From CANDOC01 sp965261725 (GTDB lineage Bacteria; Pseudomonadota; Gammaproteobacteria; Pseudomonadales; Endozoicomonadaceae): a DNA stretch of 64,000 nt. The notes under the pieces are model-generated. The model was not told where the DNA came from, searched no databases, and saw only the letters and a list, made by a program, of their open reading frames with translations. Both the position numbers and the translations under genes were made by a program. Positions 39,699 through 47,845 of this stretch are shown here, in pieces; position 1 is the first letter of the stretch; the number at the start of each line of letters is the position of its first letter. The stretch is taken from NCBI GenBank assembly GCA_965261725.1, contig CBDHDU010000044.1, positions 124,001 to 188,000 on the forward strand, read 5' to 3'.

Positions 39699-40127
39699 AT
39701 GAATATTTTTGATGAAATAGTACATCGCCTTGGAAGTAAGACCCGCATTCGTTCCTTATTTAAGGATGTTCATCTCGAAGACATGGAAAGCATGATCACC
39801 CGAATGAATGAAGTACTTGAAGAAAAGTACCAACATCGAAAAAAAGAAGAAGAGCGGCGCCAGGAAAAACAAAGCAGCATTGAAGAAATCAAAAAAGTGA
39901 TGGCTCATCATGGCCTGACACTTGATGATTTCGGCGAAAATATAGATAAACTAACAGCTCAGCCGCGGCGCAAGCGTAACATCAGCAAATATACTTTTGA
40001 GTACGTTAACCAGTCGGGCGATAGTGTTCAGTGGCATGGTTCAACAACTGGTCGCCTCCCGAAGGACTTCCAGCTTTATCTGGAAAAGCACGGCAAGAAG
40101 CGGACGGACTGTATTGTTGAACAATAA
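39699..40127 (+). CDS. H-NS family nucleoid-associated protein
   Basis: 142 residues. The N-terminal half is a helical oligomerisation coiled coil (about 25-75, EEKYQHRKKEEERRQEKQSS). A basic linker PRRKRNISK (about 87-95) follows. The C-terminal DNA-binding domain is of H-NS type: YTFEYVNQSGDSVQWHG, then RLPKDFQLYLEKHGKK. The DNA-contact loop is TTGRLPKDF instead of the usual GQGR-P form, so family membership is good but binding specificity may differ. H-NS proteins silence AT-rich DNA. It stands alone, preceded by an AT-rich upstream region. Confidence 0.82.
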   Translation: MNIFDEIVHRLGSKTRIRSLFKDVHLEDMESMITRMNEVLEEKYQHRKKEEERRQEKQSSIEEIKKVMAHHGLTLDDFGENIDKLTAQPRRKRNISKYTFEYVNQSGDSVQWHGSTTGRLPKDFQLYLEKHGKKRTDCIVEQ

Positions 40128-40218
40128 GCCCGCCATGTGAAAATTTTATTGGTGTCAGAGTCTGAATATTCAGGTTGATTAAATCGAACAACCTGACAGA
40201 ACAGCTAAACTTCGGCCA

Positions 40219-40239
40219 TTGTGAAATGTCATTTCACAA
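40219..40239. repeat. Perfect 21-bp inverted repeat between convergent genes
   Basis: Arms TTGTGAAATG and CATTTCACAA around a single T. It lies between the 3' ends of the H-NS-like gene and the hydrolase. No T-run follows, so it is either a hairpin or an operator-like site. Confidence 0.6.
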
Positions 40240-40257
40240 ATAAAGAATGACGTTCCA

Positions 40258-41244
40258 TCATAATGACAACTGTTCTGAAATAAACCGGAAGAACTCTTCA
40301 CGCGTCGATGAAGTTTCATTAATCAAATGATGACCAGCGCCCGGTAACATCAAGATGCCGGGCGCGCTGTACAACCGTTTAAGAATATCAAGATTATGCT
40401 GCCAGTCTACGGTAGCATCGTTATCGCCCTGAATAATCAATGGGCTAAAGTCACTTTTAAATGAAACGCTTTCAATTTCCTTAATCCAGCGACGTAATGC
40501 ACCCACCCAGCGCACAGGTATAACTTTACTCTGTAAAGGATCAAGGAACCTGACAAATTCCTTAAATGCAGCATCTCTTGAATTATCACCAAACTTCCTC
40601 GGTACCTTCTTCAGCAGGCTGCGCAACAACAGGTACTGAAATGCTGCTTTCTTCCAGCGAACCGGACGAACTAGTGGTGAAAGTAAAACAACATTTTTAA
40701 CTGGATTCTGTTCAGGACTGATCTGCTCCTTGAGCAGATAATCAGTGATAATGGCACCGCCAGTACTTTGCCCCATCAGATACCAGGGCTCAGGAAGCTC
40801 ACCCTGACTCAGTTTCAACAGTCCGGACAGGATTTTCCGATATTCACTGAAGCATTTGATAGCAACCCGCTCGCCGGAAGAGATTCCATGCCCCGGCAGA
40901 TCAAACGCGATGACACTGTATCCCTTTTCCAGCCAGAAGCGGAAAGCATTACTATACAGGCCACTGTGATCATAGTAGCCATGTAATATAAATGCAGTAC
41001 CTTTGCTGTTTGCTGGTTGAAACAGATGGATCGCTATACGGTAACCTTCCAGCTCAACCCAGCCTGTCTTGTGGCTGACGCCGTCCATGTGCTCGCTGAT
41101 ATTAATGTTGTAATAGCGCAGATAGCGAATGAACTCCGGATCGAGGTCATCTTCTGTCCGCCCGAAGTCAAATGGCGGTATTAAAGGCGAGAGGTGATCG
41201 AAGGAAAATTCAGGCAACGGTTCAGCAGAAGAAGAAACAGACAT
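40258..41244 (-). CDS. Alpha/beta hydrolase, lysophospholipase/monoacylglycerol lipase type
   Basis: 328 residues of the Hydrolase_4 (serine aminopeptidase S33/PldB-like) family. HGYYDHSGLY near residue 90 is the oxyanion HG motif; DLPGHGISSGER follows. The nucleophile elbow is GQSTGG (Ser about 165). Asp in GDNDATVDW (about 274) and His in GAGHHLINE (about 302) complete the triad. No signal peptide, so cytoplasmic or peripherally bound. Probable substrate is a lysophospholipid or monoglyceride; exact substrate unknown. Transcribed alone, convergent with the H-NS-like gene. Confidence 0.85.
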   Translation of the reverse strand: MSVSSSAEPLPEFSFDHLSPLIPPFDFGRTEDDLDPEFIRYLRYYNINISEHMDGVSHKTGWVELEGYRIAIHLFQPANSKGTAFILHGYYDHSGLYSNAFRFWLEKGYSVIAFDLPGHGISSGERVAIKCFSEYRKILSGLLKLSQGELPEPWYLMGQSTGGAIITDYLLKEQISPEQNPVKNVVLLSPLVRPVRWKKAAFQYLLLRSLLKKVPRKFGDNSRDAAFKEFVRFLDPLQSKVIPVRWVGALRRWIKEIESVSFKSDFSPLIIQGDNDATVDWQHNLDILKRLYSAPGILMLPGAGHHLINETSSTREEFFRFISEQLSL

Positions 41245-41313
41245 AACGCGGCATCCAGCCTCAAGTGGTTCTGATACTTTATTGCGGCAGCATGCCGGTA
41301 TCCAGCAGAAATG

Positions 41314-41352
41314 AAAAAGGCGGATGATCCGAGATGGATTATCCGCCTTTTC
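41314..41352 (-). terminator. Terminator of fba
   Basis: Stem AAAAGGCGGAT-ATCC / GGAT-ATCCGCCTTTT with one mismatch and loop GAGAT. On the minus strand it ends in CCGCCTTTTTC, 25 bp after the fba stop. Confidence 0.85.
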
Positions 41353-41376
41353 ACCACTCTGATGTCTCAGCAGATA

Positions 41377-42453
41377 TCAGAGCACATCAACACTGTTCAG
41401 ATCGCGATGAGCCTGTTCCAGACGCTCAACCATGGACACCTGACCTGCACGGAGCCACGCACGCGGGTCATAGAACTTCTTATTAGGCTTGTCTTCACCT
41501 TCCGGATTACCCAACTGCCCCTGCAAGTAAGCTTCTTTCTCCTTGTAGTAACCCAGAATACCCGCCCAGGTTGCCCACTGGGTATCAGTATCGATGTTCA
41601 TTTTCACCACACCGTAAGAAACCGCTTCCCTGATTTCTGCTTCTGTGGAGCCGGAGCCGCCATGGAATACAAAGTCCAGCGTCTTTGCCGGCAAGCCAAA
41701 CTTCTCAGAACAGAACTTCTGAGAGTTATCCAGAATCTTTGGTGTCAGCTGAACATTACCCGGCTTGTAAACACCATGCACATTACCGAAGGAAGCAGCG
41801 ATGGTGAAACGATGGCTGACAGGGCTCAGTTGTTCATATGCATAGGCCACATCTTCCGGCTGGGTGTAAAGCATGGAGCTGTCCATACCCGTGTTATCCA
41901 CACCGTCTTCCTCACCACCAGTGCAACCCAGTTCGATTTCCAGCGTCATGCCAATTTTAGCCATGCGCTCCATGTACTCAACACAGGTAGAAATATTGTC
42001 TTCCAGAGATTCTTCTGACAGATCAATCATATGGGAAGAAAACAGCGGCTTACCATGCTGCTGGTAGAATGCTTCACCCTCGTCCAGCAAGGCATCAATC
42101 CACGGCAGCAGTTTGCGAGCCGCGTGGTCGGTATGCAGAATAACCGGCACACCGTATGCTTCAGCGACTGCGTGCACATACTTGGCTCCGGCAATAGCAC
42201 CAAGCACACCTGCAGGACCTTCGGTTTTCAGTCCCTTACCAGCAAAATAGGTCGCACCGCCATTGGAGAACTGCACGATAACCGGCGATTTAACTTTTGC
42301 TGCGGCTTCCAGCACCGCATTAACAGAATCAGTACCCACAACATTCACCGCAGGAAGAGCAAACTCTCCCGCCTTGGCTGCTTCAAATACCTTCTGGACG
42401 TCGTCACCAAAAAGCACACCTGGTTTTACCAGCTCGGAGATCTTCTGAGACAT
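41377..42453 (-). CDS. fba: Class II fructose-bisphosphate aldolase
   Basis: 358 residues, matching E. coli FbaA (class IIA). Zn-binding HTDHAARK (residues about 107-114), ELGCTGGEEDG, NVHGVYKPG (second Zn His) and FHGGSGS (phosphate loop) are all present. It interconverts fructose 1,6-bisphosphate with DHAP and glyceraldehyde 3-phosphate. Last of the epd-pgk-fba row, 70 bp after pgk, with a hairpin in between that may set its level. Confidence 0.97.
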   Translation of the reverse strand: MSQKISELVKPGVLFGDDVQKVFEAAKAGEFALPAVNVVGTDSVNAVLEAAAKVKSPVIVQFSNGGATYFAGKGLKTEGPAGVLGAIAGAKYVHAVAEAYGVPVILHTDHAARKLLPWIDALLDEGEAFYQQHGKPLFSSHMIDLSEESLEDNISTCVEYMERMAKIGMTLEIELGCTGGEEDGVDNTGMDSSMLYTQPEDVAYAYEQLSPVSHRFTIAASFGNVHGVYKPGNVQLTPKILDNSQKFCSEKFGLPAKTLDFVFHGGSGSTEAEIREAVSYGVVKMNIDTDTQWATWAGILGYYKEKEAYLQGQLGNPEGEDKPNKKFYDPRAWLRAGQVSMVERLEQAHRDLNSVDVL

Positions 42454-42488
42454 AAGTCAGGTCCTGTTACCCGTTTTTAAATAGATAT

Positions 42489-42517
42489 GAAAAAGGCGGG
42501 TTATGAATAACCTGCCC
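42489..42517 (-). terminator. Attenuator hairpin between pgk and fba
   Basis: Arms GGC-GGTTAT / ATAACC-GCC (one mismatch) with a 2-base loop, followed on the minus strand by TTTTTC. Partial terminator within the glycolytic operon. Confidence 0.65.
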
Positions 42518-42523
42518 TCAAAA

Positions 42524-43687
42524 TCAATTAGCCTGTGCTTCCAGCATTGCTACAGCGGGCAGTTTTTTACCTTCAACATATTCAAGGAAGGCACCACCGC
42601 CAGTTGAAATGTAGGACACTTTATCTTTAGTACCGTACTTATCCACAGCCGCCAGCGTATCGCCGCCACCGGCAATGGAGAATGCAGAAGATTCAGCAAT
42701 GGCCATGGCAAGCGACCGGGTGCCTTCACCAAACTGGTCAAACTCAAAAACGCCAACCGGACCATTCCAGATAATAGTTTGTGCATCCTTGAGAATATTG
42801 GCGAACAGCGCCTGAGTCTGCGGGCCAACATCAAAAATCATATCATCATCAGCGACTTCATCTGCCAGCTTAATAACAGCTTCAGCATCTTCACTAAAAG
42901 CTTTGCCCACCACTACATCAATGGGTAGTGGAATATTGACCTTTTCCATCAGTGCTTTGGCCTGAGGAATCAGGTCAGCTTCACACAGAGACTTACCCAC
43001 AGGCTTGCCAGCGGCGGCCAGGAAAGTATTGGCAATACCACCACCGACAATCAACTGGTCACAAATATCAGAGAGGGATTCCAGTACCGTCAGTTTGGTG
43101 GAAACCTTGGAACCACCCACAATCGCAGTCAGCGGCTTGGCTGGCTTGCTCAGTGCCTTTTCCAGTGCTTCCAGTTCACCACTCAGCAAGGGTCCGGAAC
43201 AGGCAACCGGAGCATACATGCCAACACCGTGGGTTGAAGCCTGCGCACGGTGGGCAGTACCAAATGCATCCATTACATAGATATCACACAGTGCCGCCAT
43301 TTTTTTGGCGAGTTCTTCATTGTTTTTCTTCTCGCCACTGTTGAAGCGAACATTCTCAAGAATCACCAGCTCGCCTGCAGCCACTTCAAAGCCACCTTCA
43401 ACCCAGTCTTTAATCAGTCGCACGTCACGCTGTAACAGATCTGCAATGTAGTCCGCGACAGGTTTCAGAGAAAATGTTTCATCGTATTCACCTTCAACCG
43501 GACGACCAAGGTGAGAGGTCACCATCACTCTGGCACCGCTTTCCAGCGCATGTTTAATGGTCGGCAGAGAAGCCCTGATTCGAGCATCGCTGGTTACCTT
43601 GCCATCTTTTACCGGGACATTAAGATCTTCACGAATAAGTACCCGCTTATCAGTCAGATCCAGATCGGTCATTTTGACAATGGTCAT
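42524..43687 (-). CDS. pgk: Phosphoglycerate kinase
   Basis: 387 residues, standard length. Substrate-binding REDLNVPV and TSHLGRP at the N-terminus, GGSKVSTKL in the hinge region, and the nucleotide-binding GGGDTLAAVDKYG and STGGGAFLEYVEGK at the C-terminus. It makes ATP from 1,3-bisphosphoglycerate. Between epd and fba, the classical gammaproteobacterial order. Confidence 0.98.
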   Translation of the reverse strand: MTIVKMTDLDLTDKRVLIREDLNVPVKDGKVTSDARIRASLPTIKHALESGARVMVTSHLGRPVEGEYDETFSLKPVADYIADLLQRDVRLIKDWVEGGFEVAAGELVILENVRFNSGEKKNNEELAKKMAALCDIYVMDAFGTAHRAQASTHGVGMYAPVACSGPLLSGELEALEKALSKPAKPLTAIVGGSKVSTKLTVLESLSDICDQLIVGGGIANTFLAAAGKPVGKSLCEADLIPQAKALMEKVNIPLPIDVVVGKAFSEDAEAVIKLADEVADDDMIFDVGPQTQALFANILKDAQTIIWNGPVGVFEFDQFGEGTRSLAMAIAESSAFSIAGGGDTLAAVDKYGTKDKVSYISTGGGAFLEYVEGKKLPAVAMLEAQAN

Positions 43688-43937
43688 AAATGTGGCTTCC
43701 TCGAATAACAGCCAAAAGATGCTCTCGGCTGTTCTCTGTGCGATTTACCGTAAAATCGATCAAAAACGCGACATTTCTATGCAAACTTCTAACAGAAGCA
43801 AACAAAATAAACAGCAGAAAGGGTTCGGAATCCGCGACACATTAGCATAATTTAATTGCGTACGATATCTAATCCCTTACTACAAGCGCGATCGAGTCTA
43901 TTTTAAACAGAAACAGGGTAGCCAACTGATCAGCTGT

Positions 43938-44978
43938 TCATAATTGTTGCAGCCAGATTTTACTCACATCTAGCATACGATTTGCGAATGCCCACTCGTT
44001 ATCAAACCAGCACATCAGTTTGAGTAACCTTCCACCGCTTACGCAGGTTTGGGTTCCGTCAACAATGCCTGAGCGTGGGTCATGGTTGAAATCAACCGAG
44101 GCATGGGGCTCGTCGGTATAACCAATGATGCCTTTCAGTGGACCTGACGCCATTTCCTGAAACAGGTGGTTAATTTCACCCGGCGTTGTATCCCGGCGGA
44201 CATTAACACTCAGATCCATCACAGAAACATTAATGGTTGGTACCCGCATCGCCAGCGCATGAATCCGCCCGTCCAGCTCCGGCAGCATCCGGTGAATTCC
44301 CTTGGCCAGCCCTGTGTCCACAGGAATAATAGACTGCAATGCACTGCGGGTCAGGCGCATATTGCTGTGATGGTAGGCATCAATCACCGGCTGGTCATTC
44401 ATGGCCGAGTGAATGGTGGTGATAACCGCACTATCAATCCCCAGCGTATCATTCAGCGTTTTCAGCACCGGTACGATGCAGTTTGTGGTGCAGGAAGCGT
44501 TGGAGACAATTGTATGCTCAGGGCGCACCTGATCTTCATTCACACCATAAACAATAGTGGCATCGACATCCGGTTTGGCTGGCTGAGAAAACAGCAGGCG
44601 AGGAGCACCACTGTTAATATGTTGCTCAGCAATTTTTCGGTCAGCAAAGGAGCCGGAGCATTCAAGCAACAAATCGATCTCCTGCGCTTTCCAGTTAATC
44701 TGCGTCGGATCAGCTTCATTAAAGCAGCGGATATGATCATTATTAATAACCAAATCCTGATTATCATGGCTGACTTCCCCCGGAAAACGCCCGTGAGTAG
44801 TGTCGTAACGGGTCAGATAATCAACCGTTTCAATATCTGATAACTCATTGATTGCAACCACCTGTATTTGCTCGCGATAGCCGTTTTCATACAGCGCCCG
44901 CAAAACACATTGCCCGATACGACCATAACCATTAATTGCCAGCCGGAATGTTTTTTTACTAACAGAGGTTACTACCAT
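43938..44978 (-). CDS. epd: Erythrose-4-phosphate dehydrogenase (GapA family)
   Basis: 346 residues from the ATG at 44978, which begins MVVTSVSKKTF and leads straight into the NAD-binding INGYGRIGQCVLRALYE; the longer ORF start at 45038 adds an unconserved leader. Catalytic Cys in SNASCTTNCIVPV. VAINELSD, DYLTRYDTTHGRFPGEV and TIHSAMNDQPVIDAYH match Epd rather than GapA. It oxidises erythrose 4-phosphate to 4-phosphoerythronate on the way to pyridoxal 5'-phosphate. Its usual partner tkt has been pushed about 5.6 kb upstream by accessory DNA. Confidence 0.92.
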   Translation of the reverse strand: MVVTSVSKKTFRLAINGYGRIGQCVLRALYENGYREQIQVVAINELSDIETVDYLTRYDTTHGRFPGEVSHDNQDLVINNDHIRCFNEADPTQINWKAQEIDLLLECSGSFADRKIAEQHINSGAPRLLFSQPAKPDVDATIVYGVNEDQVRPEHTIVSNASCTTNCIVPVLKTLNDTLGIDSAVITTIHSAMNDQPVIDAYHHSNMRLTRSALQSIIPVDTGLAKGIHRMLPELDGRIHALAMRVPTINVSVMDLSVNVRRDTTPGEINHLFQEMASGPLKGIIGYTDEPHASVDFNHDPRSGIVDGTQTCVSGGRLLKLMCWFDNEWAFANRMLDVSKIWLQQL

Positions 44979-45122
44979 TTCTATACTCAAATTCAAACAG
45001 AGAGCTTTCGTCTGGATACTAAGCGGCACAAAGGGCATTTGCCACCCTTGTTGAGTATGATGTGTTGACTCTCAAAACGTTTACGTCGCTATTGAGCCTT
45101 TCACGGTGAAGCACGATTTTCC

Positions 45123-45290
45123 ATGACTGCTTATCGTTTTTACATGCCTGTATCAACCATAAAGCAACTGAGAGTCTTGATGAAGCAATTACAGCACCCC
45201 ATACTTCTGGCTTCAATAAAGCCCTGGTCATCACTGATAATTTTATGCAGAACAGGGCTCAACAGAGTGAGTCCTGAAAAATATTTAATC
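45123..45290 (+). pseudogene. Remnant of a second yiaY-type alcohol dehydrogenase, middle deleted
   Basis: The first 120 bases follow the intact gene at 47846 (MTAYRFYMP against MSAYRFYMP; CTTGATGAAGC-ATTACAG; CTGGTC-TCACTGA). The match then jumps, near 45245, to sequence resembling the end and 3' hairpin of the intact gene (TTTTA-ATGCAG, CAGGGCTCAACAG, CCTGAAAAA). About 1 kb of coding sequence is missing between. Confidence 0.75.
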
Positions 45291-45692
45291 CACAGAGCCC
45301 ACTTTTCACTGAATGGTTCATTATCAGTACTTATTTGCTGCCAGGCACTCCTTTGTGGAATATCTGCTATTGCTGGTCATAAAGAAGCCATAAATAGCAC
45401 AGCATTACATCAAATAAATAACCAATGTCCTGCTGTAAATATAACAACCACCCTCAGCTTGTTGAGTAATATTTCAACGGCTAATCTCTGGAACCATAAA
45501 AAAGTGCCGCCCCGTATACCCGTTAGGCACAAAAAAATTTGTGGCAAAAAGAACATCAGATCATTTGAAGTAGCTAAAAAAGTATCCACCCAGACATTAA
45601 ATTCCGCTAGTAAACGGTTACGCGAGCCTGCATCTCTGAAAAGGCCTCATACATCAAAAAAAAAACAGCGCGGCAAGCACCAAAAGAGTTAA
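45267..45692 (+). CDS. N-terminal part of an unknown frameshifted gene
   Basis: Open frame reading through from the yiaY remnant; GTG at 45267 is the most plausible own start, though without a clear Shine-Dalgarno. Residues about 15-40 (SLSVLICCQALLCGISAIAG, preceded by basic residues) look like a signal peptide or membrane anchor with an AIA-G end. A Lys/Arg/Ser-rich region follows. The frame ends at 45692, 27 bases after ten consecutive A. The frame shifted by one base stays open into the next ORF, so these are probably one gene. Function unknown. Confidence 0.5.
   Translation: MSPEKYLIHRAHFSLNGSLSVLICCQALLCGISAIAGHKEAINSTALHQINNQCPAVNITTTLSLLSNISTANLWNHKKVPPRIPVRHKKICGKKNIRSFEVAKKVSTQTLNSASKRLREPASLKRPHTSKKKQRGKHQKS
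45656..45665 (+). other. Run of ten A at the frameshift point
   Basis: A10 tract in the 45614-45692 interval, where the upstream frame and the downstream frame are both open. A one-base backward slip (or one added A) joins them. It may be a mutation, a phase-variable tract or a slippage site. Confidence 0.7.
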
Positions 45693-45757
45693 ATACGTTT
45701 CGCAATCAAAATGATCAAATATCGAAACCACCTGTTTATGAAACTTCTCGCAAGGGC

Positions 45758-46828
45758 TTGAAAGCTGAACGAAGGTGGAAAAAAGAGCAACTATTTACTG
45801 CACCATCCAAGAAAGGTATTTGTCCATTAGAGTCTGAAAAAACAACAGACTTGTCTAATTACAAAAATTTCCTTCCTGACTCTGTTACAGCATTTCGCGC
45901 AGGTACAGATATTGATACTTACAGAGAGCAGGATCACAGCCTTGCTGAAAGGGTATCTATATACACTCACTCCCTTATCAGATCATTCTCTGATGCGTTC
46001 AGGTATATGCGGCATCATTTAGATAATTTTCGATCTATACAAAAATTCTATCGCTCACACGATATTCATATTATTGGAAAATCTGTTTTATCCAAGTATG
46101 TAGAGTTATCTTTATATTCTCATGAAAGAGATGGAATAGATGAATATGGTATCCGAATAAGTCCTCGCCTGCAGATATCATTTAAAGCATTTCCTGAACC
46201 AGGTAATCCACCCTATATAAAAGGTGACTTTGAAAAACTGGTTTTTGAGCTGGCGCATCAGTGCCTGAAAAATGGATGCTTTGGTTTAAATATAAGGGCT
46301 ACGACTGAAAATATTGCGCTCAGAAATCAGTTTTATGGTGAAGTATTTCCCGTGGCTTTACCTGGTCAGTCTACAGATTATCTTACTTTTTCTATCGAAT
46401 GGCTTGACCGACAGGGAGACACCATTGATGCAATTTTCCTTCGCCATCCTATCGCAAGTGCAAATTCATACGAATGGATAGAACAACGTCTTCAGGATGG
46501 TGTTGTTGCTGGTGAGACCGAAAAAAAAATCATTTCACTGCTTTCACCTAACTTGTTAAAAACTGTACTAGAGGTTCTTAAATTTGGCCAAAACGAAGAC
46601 AATTTTTCTGCTTGGGCTACACCTTGCAGTAGACAAAAATTTCAACGATTTCAGCACCTCTATGGAACAAAGTGTAAACTGTTTCAAAAACATCTGGATA
46701 AACCAGAAGTACTTGATGTGGAATATCAGTCTGATTATGTGAGCATTGAATTGAGCGATCATTACTATTTAATTTTTGATTATTTTGCGCGTCTCGATCA
46801 CCCAGCCATTCTATTACTCAGCAGATAG
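45758..46828 (+). CDS. Unknown protein, main part of a frameshifted gene
   Basis: 356 residues from a TTG at 45758, but the frame is open back to 45614 and there is no ribosome-binding site. The natural product is probably about 520 residues, formed by joining to the upstream frame at the A10 tract. No family recognised. It is soluble and charged, with segments such as ERVSIYTHSLIRSFSDAFRYM (helical) and EYGIRISPRLQISF and YVSIELSDHYYLIFDYF (strand-like). Base composition is more A+T-rich than the neighbouring housekeeping genes, suggesting transfer. An IS1595-type fragment begins 15 bp after its stop. A secreted protein or effector is possible only if the upstream signal-like segment belongs to it. 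Confidence 0.6.
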   Translation: MKAERRWKKEQLFTAPSKKGICPLESEKTTDLSNYKNFLPDSVTAFRAGTDIDTYREQDHSLAERVSIYTHSLIRSFSDAFRYMRHHLDNFRSIQKFYRSHDIHIIGKSVLSKYVELSLYSHERDGIDEYGIRISPRLQISFKAFPEPGNPPYIKGDFEKLVFELAHQCLKNGCFGLNIRATTENIALRNQFYGEVFPVALPGQSTDYLTFSIEWLDRQGDTIDAIFLRHPIASANSYEWIEQRLQDGVVAGETEKKIISLLSPNLLKTVLEVLKFGQNEDNFSAWATPCSRQKFQRFQHLYGTKCKLFQKHLDKPEVLDVEYQSDYVSIELSDHYYLIFDYFARLDHPAILLLSR

Positions 46829-46842
46829 CACTTTTCCAAGTT

Positions 46843-46933
46843 CCTTCATAACATCAAACGTAGAGGAAAAGCAGCTATCCCAAGGTTGCTTGGCTTGCTA
46901 CTGGTGTAACTCCCCAGAATTCATCGAGAGACA
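46843..46933 (+). mobile_element. 3' end fragment of an IS1595 (ISXO2-like) element
   Basis: Closely matches 57950-58034: it encodes HNIKRRGKAAI-RLLGLLL then TAA, followed by the same terminal sequence (CCCC-GAAT-CAT--AGAG-CAT). Only the last 20 or so transposase codons and the right end survive. Confidence 0.75.
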
Positions 46934-46976
46934 TAATTTAATAGATCACCAGCCCCTCAGTCATGCAAAACCCCAC

Positions 46977-47020
46977 AAATGCAACATTTTGTTGCATTTG
47001 ATTGCACTCCAGCCTATATT
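46977..47020 (+). promoter_or_regulatory. Toxin-antitoxin promoter with overlapping palindromic operator
   Basis: Perfect inverted repeat AAATGCAACA / TGTTGCATTT around TTT (46977-46999). Its right arm contains -35 TTGCAT (46992-46997); 17 bp later is -10 TATATT (47015-47020). This geometry fits autorepression by the antitoxin complex. Confidence 0.75.
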
Positions 47021-47047
47021 CTTTCTATGGGTACCTGCCCAGGAAAC

Positions 47048-47081
47048 AAAGACATACAGAAATCAAAGACATACAGAAATC
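47048..47081 (+). repeat. 17-bp tandem duplication in the toxin-antitoxin leader
   Basis: Unit AAAGACATACAGAAATC occurs twice head to tail, perfectly, between the promoter and the antitoxin start. Confidence 0.85.
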
Positions 47082-47111
47082 AAAGAGACTAAATTAAGCA
47101 GGTAAGAACTC

Positions 47112-47342
47112 ATGGCACAAAGCATTAGGCTCGACGACGAGTTCGTCGAAACAGCAAGAATTCGCGCTACGGCTGAAAACAGATCTATACCTAAACAAAT
47201 TGAATACATGGCGAAGATTGGCCAGACTGCAATGGATAACCCTGACCTTAGCTTCGCCTTTATTCAAGAAGCATTATTAGCCAAAGCCGAGATGGATAAT
47301 AAGGTCGTTACCAAGTATGAACGAAGAACGAAACGGAGATGA
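47112..47342 (+). CDS. ParD-like antitoxin
   Basis: 76 residues. Begins MAQSIRLDDEFVETARIRA, an N-terminal pattern typical of the ParD-like (ribbon-helix-helix-related) antitoxins with RSIPKQIEYMAKIGQTAMDNPDL. It should bind and neutralise the downstream toxin and repress the shared promoter. AGGTAAG precedes the ATG. It overlaps the toxin gene by 26 bp in another frame, so the two are coupled. Part of the accessory insert between epd and tkt. Confidence 0.82.
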   Translation: MAQSIRLDDEFVETARIRATAENRSIPKQIEYMAKIGQTAMDNPDLSFAFIQEALLAKAEMDNKVVTKYERRTKRR

Positions 47343-47646
47343 GATTTCCGTCTATAAAACAAACCGGTTCGACAAAACTCTAGACAAAATGAGCAAAACC
47401 CAGCAGCAAGTGGTTGAAGACGAAGTCGATAGAATCATTGAAAACCCCGAGCTGGGAGTGAGAAAAAAAGGTGACCTAAACCACCTTTGGGTGCACAAGT
47501 TCAAGATAGACAGTCAGGAATGGCTCCTCGGATATAACTGGAACCAAGGTAAATTAACTATCCACCTTCTTCAGCTCGGTAGTCACGAAAACTATCACAA
47601 AGAAGCCAGACAGAAGCGCAAAGCTGATGAGACGTTCATGAAATAG
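47317..47646 (+). CDS. RelE/ParE-superfamily toxin
   Basis: 109 residues. Pattern of the RelE/ParE fold: an N-terminal helix pair (FDKTLDKMSKTQQQVVEDEVDRIIENPELG), then strands carrying GDLNHLWVHKFKIDSQEWLLGYNW and LTIHLLQLGSHENYH, with a basic C-terminus. Likely an mRNA-cleaving or gyrase-inhibiting toxin; which of the two cannot be told. Start inside the antitoxin gene. A terminator-like hairpin follows at 47668. Confidence 0.82.
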   Translation: MNEERNGDEISVYKTNRFDKTLDKMSKTQQQVVEDEVDRIIENPELGVRKKGDLNHLWVHKFKIDSQEWLLGYNWNQGKLTIHLLQLGSHENYHKEARQKRKADETFMK

Positions 47647-47667
47647 CTCTGAACTGAACTTAATTCC

Positions 47668-47705
47668 AAAAGGTCACGCGGTATTCGCTTCGGTGGTCTT
47701 TTTTC
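47668..47705 (+). terminator. Terminator of the toxin-antitoxin operon
   Basis: Stem AAAAGGTCAC / GTGGTCTTTT (two G-U pairs) followed by further T. Moderately stable. Confidence 0.55.
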
Positions 47706-47845
47706 ATTTTATATGGATCACTAATAGCAGGAAGGCGTCGGCAGACTGCATTAACTTTCCAACTTACCGGTAGCTATCACTTTCAGAATCTATCCGCAAA
47801 ACAGTCTAAGCTGCTGTTGCCCCTTTCTTCATGAGACATTACTTC

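Noticed and set aside
46776..47105. 109-codon open frame over the IS remnant and the toxin-antitoxin promoter
   Set aside because: It is out of frame with the transposase remnant and crosses the promoter palindrome; its product has no recognisable feature.
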